Below, piece after piece: positions 51,158 through 58,926 of a stretch of 64,000 nucleotides of DNA. The notes beneath the pieces were generated by a model. That model had not been told where the DNA came from, ran no database searches, and saw only the letters and a list, made by a program, of their open reading frames with translations. The DNA is from CAVRJC01 sp963721435 (GTDB taxonomy: Bacteria; Actinomycetota; Acidimicrobiia; IMCC26256; DASPTH01). The position numbers and the translations under genes were made by a program. The DNA lies in NCBI GenBank assembly GCA_963721435.1, contig CAVRJC010000006.1, forward strand, positions 62,001 to 126,000, in the 5' to 3' direction. The first letter of the stretch is position 1; each line of letters opens with the position of its first letter.

Positions 51158-51579
51158 TCGAGCTCCCCGTCGAGTTCCGGGAGCGGTTGAGCACCGCGAT
51201 GATGGACGGCTTCCCCGTCGTCCTCGCGAGCGTCGACGACGACGCCGTGCCGCACCTCTCCTTCTACGGCACCACGCAGATGTTCGACCGCGACCACCTC
51301 GCCCTGTGGGCGCGCGACCCCGAGGGTGGCCTGGCGACGCGGATCCTCGCCAACCCGCGGGTCGCGCTCGTCTACCGCAACTCTCCCGAGCGCGTGACCT
51401 GGCTGTTCGACGGCATCGCGCGCCGCGACGACGACGCCACGGTGCGCGACCAGGTGTTCGACGCGTCGCCGGAGTTCGAGCGCAACCAGGATCCCGACCG
51501 CAACGGGATCGCGATCGTGATCGAGCTCACCCGGGTGCGGGGCCGGGGATTCCTGTGGGAGCGCGACTCCGACACCTGA
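51154..51579 (+). CDS. Pyridoxamine-5'-phosphate-oxidase-like flavin-binding protein
   Basis: 141 residues. Split-barrel fold: 'FPVVLASVDDDAVPHLSFYGTTQMFDRDHLALWARDPEGGLATRILANPRVALVYR' is the usual PNPOx-like FMN or F420 binding core. It is coupled to TetR by ATGA. The reaction is unknown; relatives include F420-dependent biliverdin reductases and general stress proteins. Confidence 0.82.
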   Translation: MIELPVEFRERLSTAMMDGFPVVLASVDDDAVPHLSFYGTTQMFDRDHLALWARDPEGGLATRILANPRVALVYRNSPERVTWLFDGIARRDDDATVRDQVFDASPEFERNQDPDRNGIAIVIELTRVRGRGFLWERDSDT

Positions 51580-51599
51580 CGCGGGCAGACTGTGCGCCG

Positions 51600-52375
51600 G
51601 TGAACGGATCGACGGAACCTTTGGAGCAACCGGCGCGGCCGACGAGACGCCCGGGGTTCTGGCGGCGTCTAGTCGACCCCATGAGCTACCTCTCTCAGGT
51701 GGAGCGAGGCGTCGCTCCTCGCCTCCGGCGCCTCGCGGCCGAAGGCGAGTCGACGCTCGGCGTCGCGAGCGCAATCCTGCTTGCAATCGCGCTCCAGTAC
51801 TCGCTCCCGAATCGTGTGTCGCACTACCAGCGCTGGATCTTCCCCAGCGTCGCGCTCGTGCTCCTGGTCGCGATCGTGCTCGGGCACCGCGGGCGCCTGA
51901 ACGAGCGGAGCAAGTGGCTGCGAGCGTTCACGCTGTTGACCGTTGCGCTCATGGCCATCGCGAACGGCGTCGCGGCCGGTCGACTCATCCGAGACCTGCT
52001 CGAGGGTCAAGGCATCCGCAAGCCCGGAACGTTGCTGCTCACCGGCGGCGCGATCTGGCTCACCAACGTAATCGTGTTCGCGCTCGTCTACTGGCTGTTC
52101 GACGGTGGCGGTCCCGTCGCCCGCTTCGCGCTCGAAGGACCAGGCGCCGAAGGCCTTCCTGTTCCCGCAGCACGAGTGGACGACGCGGCGCGGAGGGATG
52201 GGCACCGGTGTTCTTCGACTACTTCTACACGTCGTTCACCAACGCGACCGCGTTCAGCCCCACCGACGTGATGCCGCTCACTCGCTGGGCCAAGTTCGCG
52301 ATGATGCTCGAATCGGCGTTGTCGTTGATGCTCGCCGTGCTCGTGATCGCCCGCGCCGTCAACATCCTGAAGTAA
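51600..52375 (+). pseudogene. Frameshifted membrane protein (DUF1345-like)
   Basis: From GTG 51600 the frame encodes about 180 good residues with four hydrophobic helices ('VASAILLAIALQYSLP', 'GTLLLTGGAIWLTNVIVFALVYWLFDGGG'). Reading then moves to a second frame ('AFLFPQHEWTTRRGGM') between 52134 and 52153. It moves to a third ('FFDYFYTSFTNATAFSPTDVMPLTRWAKFAMML') between 52198 and 52208, ending at 52375. Removing one base at each site gives an open 257-codon gene. Either a decayed gene or two sequence errors. Confidence 0.7.
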
Positions 52376-52381
52376 TCGGGC

Positions 52382-52803
52382 TCACGGGGCGCCGGGCGCT
52401 CCGAGGGTCTCGACGAGGACGGCGAGGTCAGCGGTCTCGTTGCGCCCGGTCTCGAACGGCACCGCTCCGACCTCGGGGAGCTCGAGCACGAGTCGCGTCT
52501 TGCCGAAGCTGCCGGGAGTGACGCTGACGACCTCGACGTCGGCGTTCGGGAACTCGGCGAGCATCGAGCGCGGGAAGTGCGTGCGACCGGTCTCGAACAG
52601 CAGGACGCCGCTGATCGGTGACGATGATCGGTCGGTACCGGCGGTACGACTGGTAGATGCCGTCCTTCACCTTCCCCGCCGGCCCCTTCGGGCGCTGCGG
52701 GCACGTGCGCGTAGGGGAGGATCGCAAGGACGCGTTCTCCGACGCGCAGATCATCCGCGGCCATCTCTTCGAGCGCGGCCCGATCCTGATGACTGTTCGC
52801 CAT
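52382..52803 (-). pseudogene. Frameshifted small protein, PH-like or unknown fold
   Basis: ATG 52803 opens 'MANSHQDRAALEEMAADDLRVGERVLAILPYAHVP'. The next frame continues 'KGPAGKVKDGIYQSYRRYRPIIVTDQR' after a shift near 52691-52697. The third runs 'VLLFETGRTHFPRSMLAEFPNADVEVVSVTPGSFGKTRLVLEL' after a shift near 52609, ending at 52382. Removing one base at each site yields a continuous 139-residue protein. The text resembles small YcxB/PH-like proteins, but the family is not certain. Confidence 0.65.
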
Positions 52804-52849
52804 GGCCGCGACACTACGTCGCCGGCCTTCGTGCCGAAGGGTGGAGCGG

Positions 52850-53751
52850 CTATGCCGCCGCCCGCTGCGTCCTCGAGCTGAGGATGGACGACGAGGCGTC
52901 ACTCAGGCCGTAGCGGCGGCGGACGAACCGCTCGATGTTGCCGAACACCAGGATGTCCATGGTCACGCCGATGGCGAAGATCACCATCATGACCGCGACG
53001 ATCCCGGCGGAGTCGCCGAAGTCACGGTTCACCTGCAGCTGCTGTCCCAGCGAGAACCCCGCGATGCCGCCGATCACCTCGCCGGCGAGCAGGCTGCGCC
53101 ACGCGAACGCCCACCCCTGCTTCAGCCCGCCGACGAAACGACGGCAATGCCGCGGGGAGGATCACCGATCTGAACGCAGCCCAGCGGCGGGCGCCGAGCA
53201 CGCGACCCGCGCGCAGCAGCACCGGCTGGATGGTGTCGATCCCGTTGATGAGGCCGTTGGCGATCGCGGGGGCCGCGCCGAGCACGACGACGAAGAGGAT
53301 CGCGCCTTCACTGAGCTTGAACAGCAGCAGTGCGAGCGGGTACCACGCGACCGACGGCATCGTCTGCAGCCCGGTGATCATCGACCCGACGCCGGCGCGC
53401 AGCACGCGACTGCGCGCGACCACTGCGCCGATCAGTGTGCCGATGACCAACGCGAGGGCGTAGCCCTGCGCGGCGCGACCCAGCGTCGTGATCGTCGCCT
53501 CCTGGATGACGCTCCAGTTGTCGAACAAGGCGTTGAAGACGGCTTCGGGCGTCGGCAGAGCGTTGAACTCCTGCTTCCAGCCGATCAGCACGAGGAATTC
53601 CCACACCCCGAAGAAGATCGCGACCGCGAGCAGCTTGGGCCACGCGCCGTCCCAGAGCCGCCGGGCGCGGCTCTCGCGACGCGGCATCGGCAGCTCGAGC
53701 GCGTCGAGGCCCGACGACGAGCTGATCGAGGTCCCGGTCAGTGACTGCCAT
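52850..53751 (-). pseudogene. ABC importer permease (SsuC/TauC-like), frameshifted
   Basis: Transmembrane permease: 'WPKLLAVAIFFGVWEFLVLIGWKQEFNALPTPEAVFNAL', 'MITGLQTMPSVAWYPLALLLFKLSEGAILFVVVLGAAPAIANGLINGI' and 'RRWAAFRSVILPAALPSF'. The EAA loop region then shifts frame in an AAA run at 53136-53138 before continuing as 'GGIAGFSLGQQLQVNRDFGDSAGIVAVMMVIFAIG'. A second shift near 53732 is needed only if translation begins at ATG 53751; a start at ATG 53687 avoids it. It lies downstream of the ATPase gene. Confidence 0.8.
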
Positions 53752-54561
53752 GACGACGTACCTCCTCGCGCAACTCGTCGGTGATGGTGGCCGCCGAGCG
53801 CGCTCACGTCGGCCGAGTCCATCCGGCGCGGCCGATCGATGACGACGGGGAACTCGTGCACCACCCGACCGGGCCGGCTCGAGAGCAGGACCACCCGGTC
53901 GCCGAGTCGCACCGCCTCGCGCACGTTGTGGGTCACGAACACGACGGTGAGGTCGGTCTCCCGCCAGAGCCGTTCGAGCTCGTCGTGCAGCACGTCGCGC
54001 GTCATCGCGTCGAGCGCACCGAACGGCTCGTCCATCAGGAGGATGTCGACGTCCTGCGCGAGCGCACGCGCGAGCGCGACGCGTTGGCGCATGCCACCGG
54101 AAAGCTCGTGCGGGCGCTTGTCGCCGAAGCTCCCGAGGTTCACGAGCCGGAGGAGCTCGTCGGCTTTGGCGCGGCGCTCGGCCTTCCCGACCTTGGCGAA
54201 CTTGAGCGGCAGCTCCACGTTGCCGCGTGCCGTGAGCCACGGGAACAGCGCGGCTTCCTGGAACATCAGCGTCGTGCGCGCATCGCCGACGTCGATCTGA
54301 CCGACCGTCGGACCGTCGAGCCCGGCGATGATGTTGAGCAACGTGCTCTTCCCACAACCGGATGCACCGAGCAGGCAGACGAACTCGCCGCGGCCGATGC
54401 TCGAGGCTGACGTTGTCGAGCGCGTGGACCGCGTCGCCGGCGTGCCCGAAGACCTTCGAGACGTCTTCGATCGAGATGGCGGGACGCGCAACGTCGGCCT
54501 CGGTGGGGGAAATCACCGAGGCCGACGTCGTCCCGCTGGGAGCGGAGGCGTCCAGCGTCAT
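53738..54561 (-). pseudogene. ABC importer ATPase (SsuB/TauB-like), frameshifted
   Basis: ATG 54561 overlaps the binding-protein stop (ATGA). The frame 'ISIEDVSKVFGHAGDAVHALDNVSL' breaks near 54403. It resumes as 'IGRGEFVCLLGASGCGKSTLLNIIAGLDG', with Walker A intact, 'LSGGMRQRVALARAL' and Walker B 'ILLMDEPFGALDAMTR'. A second shift near 53791-53796 restores a natural end, 'TITDELREEVRRHGSH'. Total length minus two bases gives 273 residues, the family size. It energises uptake of sulfonate, nitrate or a similar anion. Confidence 0.85.
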
Positions 54562-55613
54562 GTCTTCGCTGCCGCCACCGGTGGTTCGTTCGCTGCCTTC
54601 AGGGCCTTGTTGAGGAATGACAAGTCGTACAGGCCCCTGTAGCTGTCGGCCACCGGGAACCCGAGGGTCTTGGCGTCGGCGCTGTCCTTCAGGAGCGACG
54701 ATGCGATCGGGTCGTTGGTGAACTCGATGTTGCGGAAGGCCGCGATCACGAGGTCACCGGAGATGGCCTTGCCAGTCGCCTTCTGGATGCCCTGCGACAC
54801 GAGTGCCTGCGAGTCGGCGACGTTGGTCTTGACGTAGTCGTTCGCCGCGACCTGCCCGTCGACGAGCTTCTGGACGACGTCCTTGTGGGCCTTCAGGAAC
54901 TTCGTCGTGACGATGAGCTGTGTGGTGACGTACTGACCCTTGGGCCAGAGATCGGCTTCGTTGACGAGGACTTTCGCACCGGCTTCGTTGACGAACCGGG
55001 TTGCCCACGGCTCGGGCAGCCAGGCCCCGACAATGTCGCCACGCTTGAAAGCGTCGAGCGACGTCGCGTTGTCCTGTGGCTTGATCGACACGTCGCCACC
55101 GCCGGTGGTGTCAGTCGCGAGCCCCTGCTTCTTGAGCCACGAGCGCAGCGCGACGTCTTGCGTGTTGCCGAGCTGCGGGGTTGCGACCGCCTTGCCCTTG
55201 AGATCGGCGGCGCTGCTGATGTTCGGCTTCACGACGAAGTACGCCCCACCCGAGGCCGAGCCCGAGAGGACCTTCACGCCCCTGTCGAACTGCGTCCACG
55301 CGGTGATGGTCGGGCTCGGCCCGATGTACGTGGCGTCGAGCGCATCGGCCTGGATGGCCGCGATCGCCTCGGTGCCGGAGTTGAACGTCTTGAGCTGCAG
55401 GTCGACGCCCGAGCCGAGCTTCTTGGCGAAGATGCCGCTCTCCACGCCGACGATCGCGGCGGCGTGGGTGACGTTGGGGAAGTAGCCGAGCCGCAGGGTC
55501 ACCGGCTCGGCGCTCTTCGCAGAGGCGGGGGAGCCTGCAGCGGCGACAACGGTCACGACCACCGCGGCGAGCGCCAGGGCGAGGACCTTGCGGGACTTGC
55601 GGAGCTTGCGCAT
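54558..55613 (-). CDS. ABC importer substrate-binding protein (SsuA/NMT1-like)
   Basis: 351 residues. Sec signal 'MRKLRKSRKVLALALAAVVVTVVAAAGSPASA'. Mature protein 'VTLRLGYFPNVTHAAAIVGVESGIFAKKLG', 'TEAIAAIQADALDATYIGPSPTITAW' and 'WLPEPWATRFVNEAGAKVLVNE' is the NMT1/SsuA pattern for sulfonates, taurine, nitrate or thiamine precursors. ATG 55613 has GGAGGG 9 nt upstream. The gene is intact although its two partner genes downstream are frameshifted. A LysR gene lies upstream on the same strand. Confidence 0.9.
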   Translation of the reverse strand: MRKLRKSRKVLALALAAVVVTVVAAAGSPASAKSAEPVTLRLGYFPNVTHAAAIVGVESGIFAKKLGSGVDLQLKTFNSGTEAIAAIQADALDATYIGPSPTITAWTQFDRGVKVLSGSASGGAYFVVKPNISSAADLKGKAVATPQLGNTQDVALRSWLKKQGLATDTTGGGDVSIKPQDNATSLDAFKRGDIVGAWLPEPWATRFVNEAGAKVLVNEADLWPKGQYVTTQLIVTTKFLKAHKDVVQKLVDGQVAANDYVKTNVADSQALVSQGIQKATGKAISGDLVIAAFRNIEFTNDPIASSLLKDSADAKTLGFPVADSYRGLYDLSFLNKALKAANEPPVAAAKT

Positions 55614-55637
55614 TGCGTGGGGCCCTCCAAGAAGGGA

Positions 55638-55688
55638 TTTGTTAAGTAATCTGATGAACAAACTAGTGATACCGAACAGCGATTGCAA
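55638..55688 (-). promoter_or_regulatory. Promoter and inverted repeat before the importer operon
   Basis: On the minus strand TTGCAA (55683-55688), 17-bp spacer, TAGTTT (55660-55665), predicting a start near 55653 and a 40-nt leader. TTTGTT (55638-55643) and AACAAA (55657-55662) form an inverted repeat over the -10 and start site, a possible operator for the neighbouring LysR protein. Confidence 0.55.
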
Positions 55689-55744
55689 GCCACCTCGGTG
55701 AAGCGATGACGCGATGCTCAGCGAGCTGACGCGCGCGTACCGGC

Positions 55745-56623
55745 TCAGACGCCGGCGATCTCGATGCCGGCGATCTTCGTGAAAGCCTGCGCGGCGGGGG
55801 AGAGAGGTCCGGCGCGCCAGAGCACGAACACCGAGCGACTCACGCGTGGTCGCAGCGGCGCGATCACGGCACCCAGTCGGCGGGCGGTCTCCGCGAGTGG
55901 ACGGGCGAGCAGCGTCGCGCCCGCGCCCGCGAGCACGAGCGGCAGGATCGCCTCCCGCTGCTCGGTGACCACCGCGATGCGCGGCGTCACGCCTGCGCTC
56001 GCGCACGCATCGTCGAGGAGCCGACGCGTCGACGTGCCTTCCGGTGATGTGACGAGCGAGAACGCCGCGAGCCGTTCGATGCCGATCGCGCCCCGCGGCA
56101 TGAGCGTGCCGGGTGGGAACACCGCAAGGAGGTCCTGGCTCGCGAGCTCACGCGACTCGAGCCGTCCGGGCGCGGGCTGCGCGTCGACGCCGAGCTCGCA
56201 CGCACCGGTGCTCACGAGGTGCACGAGGTCGGCGGAGTCGTCGGGGTCGGTGAGGGCCAGCGTCACTCCCGGATACGCGAGGCGGAACGCACCGACGAGG
56301 GGCGCCACCGGGTCGACGGCGAGGGTCGGGAGCGAGCACAGGTCGAGGCGGCCCGTGACGAGCCCGGTCACCGACGCGACGGCAGCCTCGCCGATCTCGA
56401 CGTCGCGCAACACCTGGCGCGCGGGCCCGACGAGTGCCTCGCCGGCCGACGTGAGCACGACGCCGCGGCCGACGCGGTGGAACAGCGGCGTGCGGAGCTC
56501 TTCCTCCAGCTCGCGCATTGCCTGCGACACCGACGGCTGCGACACGAACATCGCGTCGGCGGCACGGGTGAAACCGCCCTCGTCGACGACTGCGAGGAAG
56601 AGCCGCAGTTTCCGAAGATCCAT
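55745..56623 (-). CDS. LysR-family transcriptional regulator
   Basis: 292 residues. The HTH 'LRLFLAVVDEGGFTRAADAMFVSQPSVSQAMRELEEELRTPLFHRVGRGVVLTSAGEAL' is textbook LysR, followed by the two-lobe effector domain. It lies 131 bp upstream of the sulfonate/nitrate-type importer on the same strand, so it probably controls that operon. ATG 56623 is fixed by a TAGGCT -10 7 nt upstream; both lie within a perfect inverted repeat, which suggests autorepression. Confidence 0.92.
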   Translation of the reverse strand: MDLRKLRLFLAVVDEGGFTRAADAMFVSQPSVSQAMRELEEELRTPLFHRVGRGVVLTSAGEALVGPARQVLRDVEIGEAAVASVTGLVTGRLDLCSLPTLAVDPVAPLVGAFRLAYPGVTLALTDPDDSADLVHLVSTGACELGVDAQPAPGRLESRELASQDLLAVFPPGTLMPRGAIGIERLAAFSLVTSPEGTSTRRLLDDACASAGVTPRIAVVTEQREAILPLVLAGAGATLLARPLAETARRLGAVIAPLRPRVSRSVFVLWRAGPLSPAAQAFTKIAGIEIAGV

Positions 56624-56639
56624 AGGTGAAAGCCTATGG
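56620..56639. promoter_or_regulatory. Inverted repeat covering the LysR -10 and start codon
   Basis: CCATAGG (56620-56626), 6-nt spacer, CCTATGG (56633-56639). On the minus strand the left half holds TAGGCT (56631-56636) and the right half holds ATG 56621-56623, so binding would block both initiation steps. Confidence 0.6.
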
Positions 56640-56650
56640 GATGTGCCATA

Positions 56651-57403
56651 TCAGCGCTTCGTGGCGTCGACGAGCGTGAGCACCGCGTCCGCGAGCTCGG
56701 GCCGGCAGATCAGGAGGTCGGGGAGCCAGGGGTTCTCCTGGTTGTAGCGCAGCGGCGAGCCGTCGATGCGCGAGGTGTGCAGCCCGGCCGCGGCCGCGAC
56801 GCCGACCGGCGCGGCGGAGTCCCACTCGTACTGCCCGCCGCTGTGCAGGTAGATCTCGGCCTCGCCGCGCACGACGGCCATGGCCTTGGCGCCCGCCGAG
56901 CCGAGGGGGACGAGCTCCCCGCCGAGCGCGGCCGCGACCTGCTCCGCGATCGCGGGCGGGCGGGTGCGGCTGACGACGAGGCGCGGGCCGCCGTCGTGCG
57001 GCGGCGTGAGCACGGACGGGGGATCGGCGGTCAGGGTGACGTCGAGCCCGGGGAGCGCGACGGCCGACGCGACGACCCTGCCGTCGATCACGAGCGCGAC
57101 GTGCACGGCCCAGTCGGACCGCCCTTCGCCGAACTCCCGTGTGCCGTCGAGCGGGTCGACGATCCAGACGCGCGGCGCGGTGAGGCGGGCGTCGTCGTCG
57201 GCGGCTTCTTCGGACAGCACCGCGTCGTCGGGCCGGGTGCGGCCGAGCTCCTGCATGATGAACTCGTGGGAGGCGCGGTCGCCTTCGGCCTTGACCGTGT
57301 CGAGGTCGGCGCCGGTGAGCGCGGTGCGCAGCTCGAGGAGCAGCCTGCCGGCGGCGGTCGCGATCGTCGCCGCGAGTGCATTGTCGTCGCGCATGCTCGT
57401 CAT
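56651..57403 (-). CDS. cysQ: Inositol-monophosphatase-family phosphatase, CysQ-like
   Basis: 250 residues. Metal motifs: 'VLSEEAADDD' (Glu-Glu), 'VWIVDPLDGTREFGEG' (D-P-L-D-G-T) and 'YEWDSAAPVGVAAAAG' (W-D). The combination is typical of 3'(2'),5'-bisphosphate nucleotidase/CysQ, which removes PAP made by sulfotransferases. ATG 57403 or 57394 may be used; TAGCGT lies 9 nt upstream of the first. Its job would match the sulfotransferase encoded at 4457. Confidence 0.85.
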   Translation of the reverse strand: MTSMRDDNALAATIATAAGRLLLELRTALTGADLDTVKAEGDRASHEFIMQELGRTRPDDAVLSEEAADDDARLTAPRVWIVDPLDGTREFGEGRSDWAVHVALVIDGRVVASAVALPGLDVTLTADPPSVLTPPHDGGPRLVVSRTRPPAIAEQVAAALGGELVPLGSAGAKAMAVVRGEAEIYLHSGGQYEWDSAAPVGVAAAAGLHTSRIDGSPLRYNQENPWLPDLLICRPELADAVLTLVDATKR

Positions 57404-57537
57404 CGAGCGGCGACGCTACCTGCTTGCCTGTCCTGTCGGGTCGCTCACGGCTCGGCGGCGAGCTCATTCGACGGTCCGCCTCGCCGCCGTTCGCTCCTGA
57501 TGGGTCGACGACCGAGGACGTCGGCGAGAATGGCCCA

Positions 57538-57924
57538 GTGGGCGAGCGTGACGTTCCGGTCTGGGTGGCGGCGCTCGCCGACGCCGCCGTGCTCGTGCTG
57601 TTCGTGGCGATCGGGCGTCGCAGCCATCACGAAGACGCCGGGATGGCGGGCTTCGTCCGGGTGCTCTGGCCGTTCGCGGCCGGTCTCGTGATCGGCTGGA
57701 TCGGCTCCGGCCTCTACCGGGCCCCGATGGCCTTCCGCCGCGCCGTGGTCGCATGGATCATCACCGTGTTCGTCGGCGTCGCGCTCCGGATCGTCGTGCA
57801 GGGTCACGACTTCGCCCCGACCTTCATCGTGATCGCCTCGCTGTTCATCGGCGGCTGCATGCTGGGCTGGCGTGCCGTGGTCGTCAGGGTCTCCCGCCGC
57901 CGGGCACGGCGCGCGCTGTCCTGA
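57538..57924 (+). CDS. DUF3054 membrane protein
   Basis: 128 residues with GTG start. Four hydrophobic helices: 'VWVAALADAAVLVLFVAIGRRSHHEDAG', 'RVLWPFAAGLVIGWIGSGL', 'AVVAWIITVFVGVALRIVV' and 'IVIASLFIGGCMLGWRAVV'. The R-R-x-H segment after helix 1 and overall length match DUF3054. Function unknown. Its last 121 bp overlap the 3' end of the ferric-reductase-like gene on the other strand. Confidence 0.8.
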   Translation: MGERDVPVWVAALADAAVLVLFVAIGRRSHHEDAGMAGFVRVLWPFAAGLVIGWIGSGLYRAPMAFRRAVVAWIITVFVGVALRIVVQGHDFAPTFIVIASLFIGGCMLGWRAVVVRVSRRRARRALS

Positions 57925-58457
57925 CGCTCTTCGTCGCGACGCCACATGTACATGGCGGCCGATCCGAACACCACGACCGTGGCGACGAGGACCGAGACGC
58001 CGGAGGCGACGATCGCCTTCGCGTCGGTGCCGGCCGACAGCATGTGCACCGTGCTGGTCGCGAACACGAAGTAGGCGAGCAGGTGCACCGCGTGCCACGC
58101 CTTGCGCGACATCCGGTTGCGCAACAGTGACGTGATCTCGATCGCCACGAGCAGGTACATCGCCACGATGCCCCATGCGACCGCGAGCGGGTTCCAGCTG
58201 CCGGTGAAGGGCACCAGCACGTTGACGACGCCGAAGTTGGTGTAGCTGTCGAGCACGATCGCGCCGACGTGCACGCCGAGGAAGACGAGCGCGAGCGCGC
58301 CGAGGTAGCGGTGCAGGCTCAGCAGCCACGCGGGCGTCGGGCGGTTGCCGAGGGCGCGGGTGGCGAGGAGCAGGCCCCACACGATCGTCGTCAGGATCAG
58401 CACCCACGTCACGAGGCCACTCGACCGGGCGACGTACCAGGTGATCTTGGCGTCCAT
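57804..58457 (-). CDS. Ferric-reductase-like transmembrane haem protein
   Basis: 217 residues. Six helices with paired His: 'SLHRYLGALALVFLGVHVGAIV' and 'WHAVHLLAYFVFATSTVHMLSAGTD', which are haem ligands in Ferric_reduct/YedZ-type proteins. No FAD/NAD domain is fused, so it needs a partner reductase. The last 45 residues are Arg/Thr-rich and antisense to DUF3054, and are probably not structured. Start ATG 58457, 3 nt after the Ser/Thr-rich gene. Confidence 0.82.
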   Translation of the reverse strand: MDAKITWYVARSSGLVTWVLILTTIVWGLLLATRALGNRPTPAWLLSLHRYLGALALVFLGVHVGAIVLDSYTNFGVVNVLVPFTGSWNPLAVAWGIVAMYLLVAIEITSLLRNRMSRKAWHAVHLLAYFVFATSTVHMLSAGTDAKAIVASGVSVLVATVVVFGSAAMYMWRRDEERQDSARRARRRETLTTTARQPSMQPPMNSEAITMKVGAKS

Positions 58458-58460
58458 GCC

Positions 58461-58799
58461 TCAGCTCCCCTTGGTCGTGGTGTGCGTGGTGGTCGCGGCG
58501 CTCGACGTCGAGCCCGACGTTGCGGTCGAGCTGCTCGTGCCGGCGGTGCTGCCCGATGTCGTCGCCGTGGTCGCGCTCGTGGTACCGCCGCCGCTCGACG
58601 TCGTGGCGCTCGTGGTCGTCGCCTTGGTGGCGACCTGGGTGGTCGATGACGACTGCGCCACCGCCATCGCGCCGCCGAGGCCGAGGAAGGTGGTGACGCT
58701 CAGGGCCGCGGCGACCCGGCGTGCGCGCAACGCGCGCGGCTTCCGGCGCCGGCGGCCGGCTCGGTTGCCAGTGGGGGTGGGGTTCCTGCTCTCGTGCAT
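58461..58799 (-). CDS. Membrane-anchored Ser/Thr-rich protein
   Basis: 112 residues. A basic N-terminus 'RAGRRRRKPRALRARR' is followed by one hydrophobic segment, 'VAAALSVTTFLGLGGAMAVA'. A long Ser/Thr/Ala/Gly low-complexity tail faces the outside, like a spacer or glycosylation domain. ATG 58799 is fixed by TACCGT ending 7 nt upstream. It is coupled to the ferric-reductase-like gene. No enzyme motif; perhaps a redox or surface scaffold. Confidence 0.7.
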   Translation of the reverse strand: MHESRNPTPTGNRAGRRRRKPRALRARRVAAALSVTTFLGLGGAMAVAQSSSTTQVATKATTTSATTSSGGGTTSATTATTSGSTAGTSSSTATSGSTSSAATTTHTTTKGS

Positions 58800-58806
58800 G
58801 AGGGCG

Positions 58807-58812
58807 ACGGTA
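58807..58812 (-). promoter_or_regulatory. Leaderless -10 (TACCGT) for the Ser/Thr-rich gene
   Basis: TACCGT on the minus strand lies 7 nt before ATG 58799, with no ribosome site between them. Confidence 0.5.
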
Positions 58813-58926
58813 AGGACGCCGGGAATTGGCAGCGGCAGAGTTCGGTAAGAAGCCGGCAAGAAGCCAAAACACCGGCTGTACCCTTGTGGAAACGTTCCTG
58901 TAACCGAAGCGGCTGAGGATGATCTC

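Noticed and set aside
53726..53751. Eighth frameshift at the permease 5' end
   Set aside because: Not required: ATG 53687 gives a normal permease start in the main frame, so this shift is only possible, not shown.
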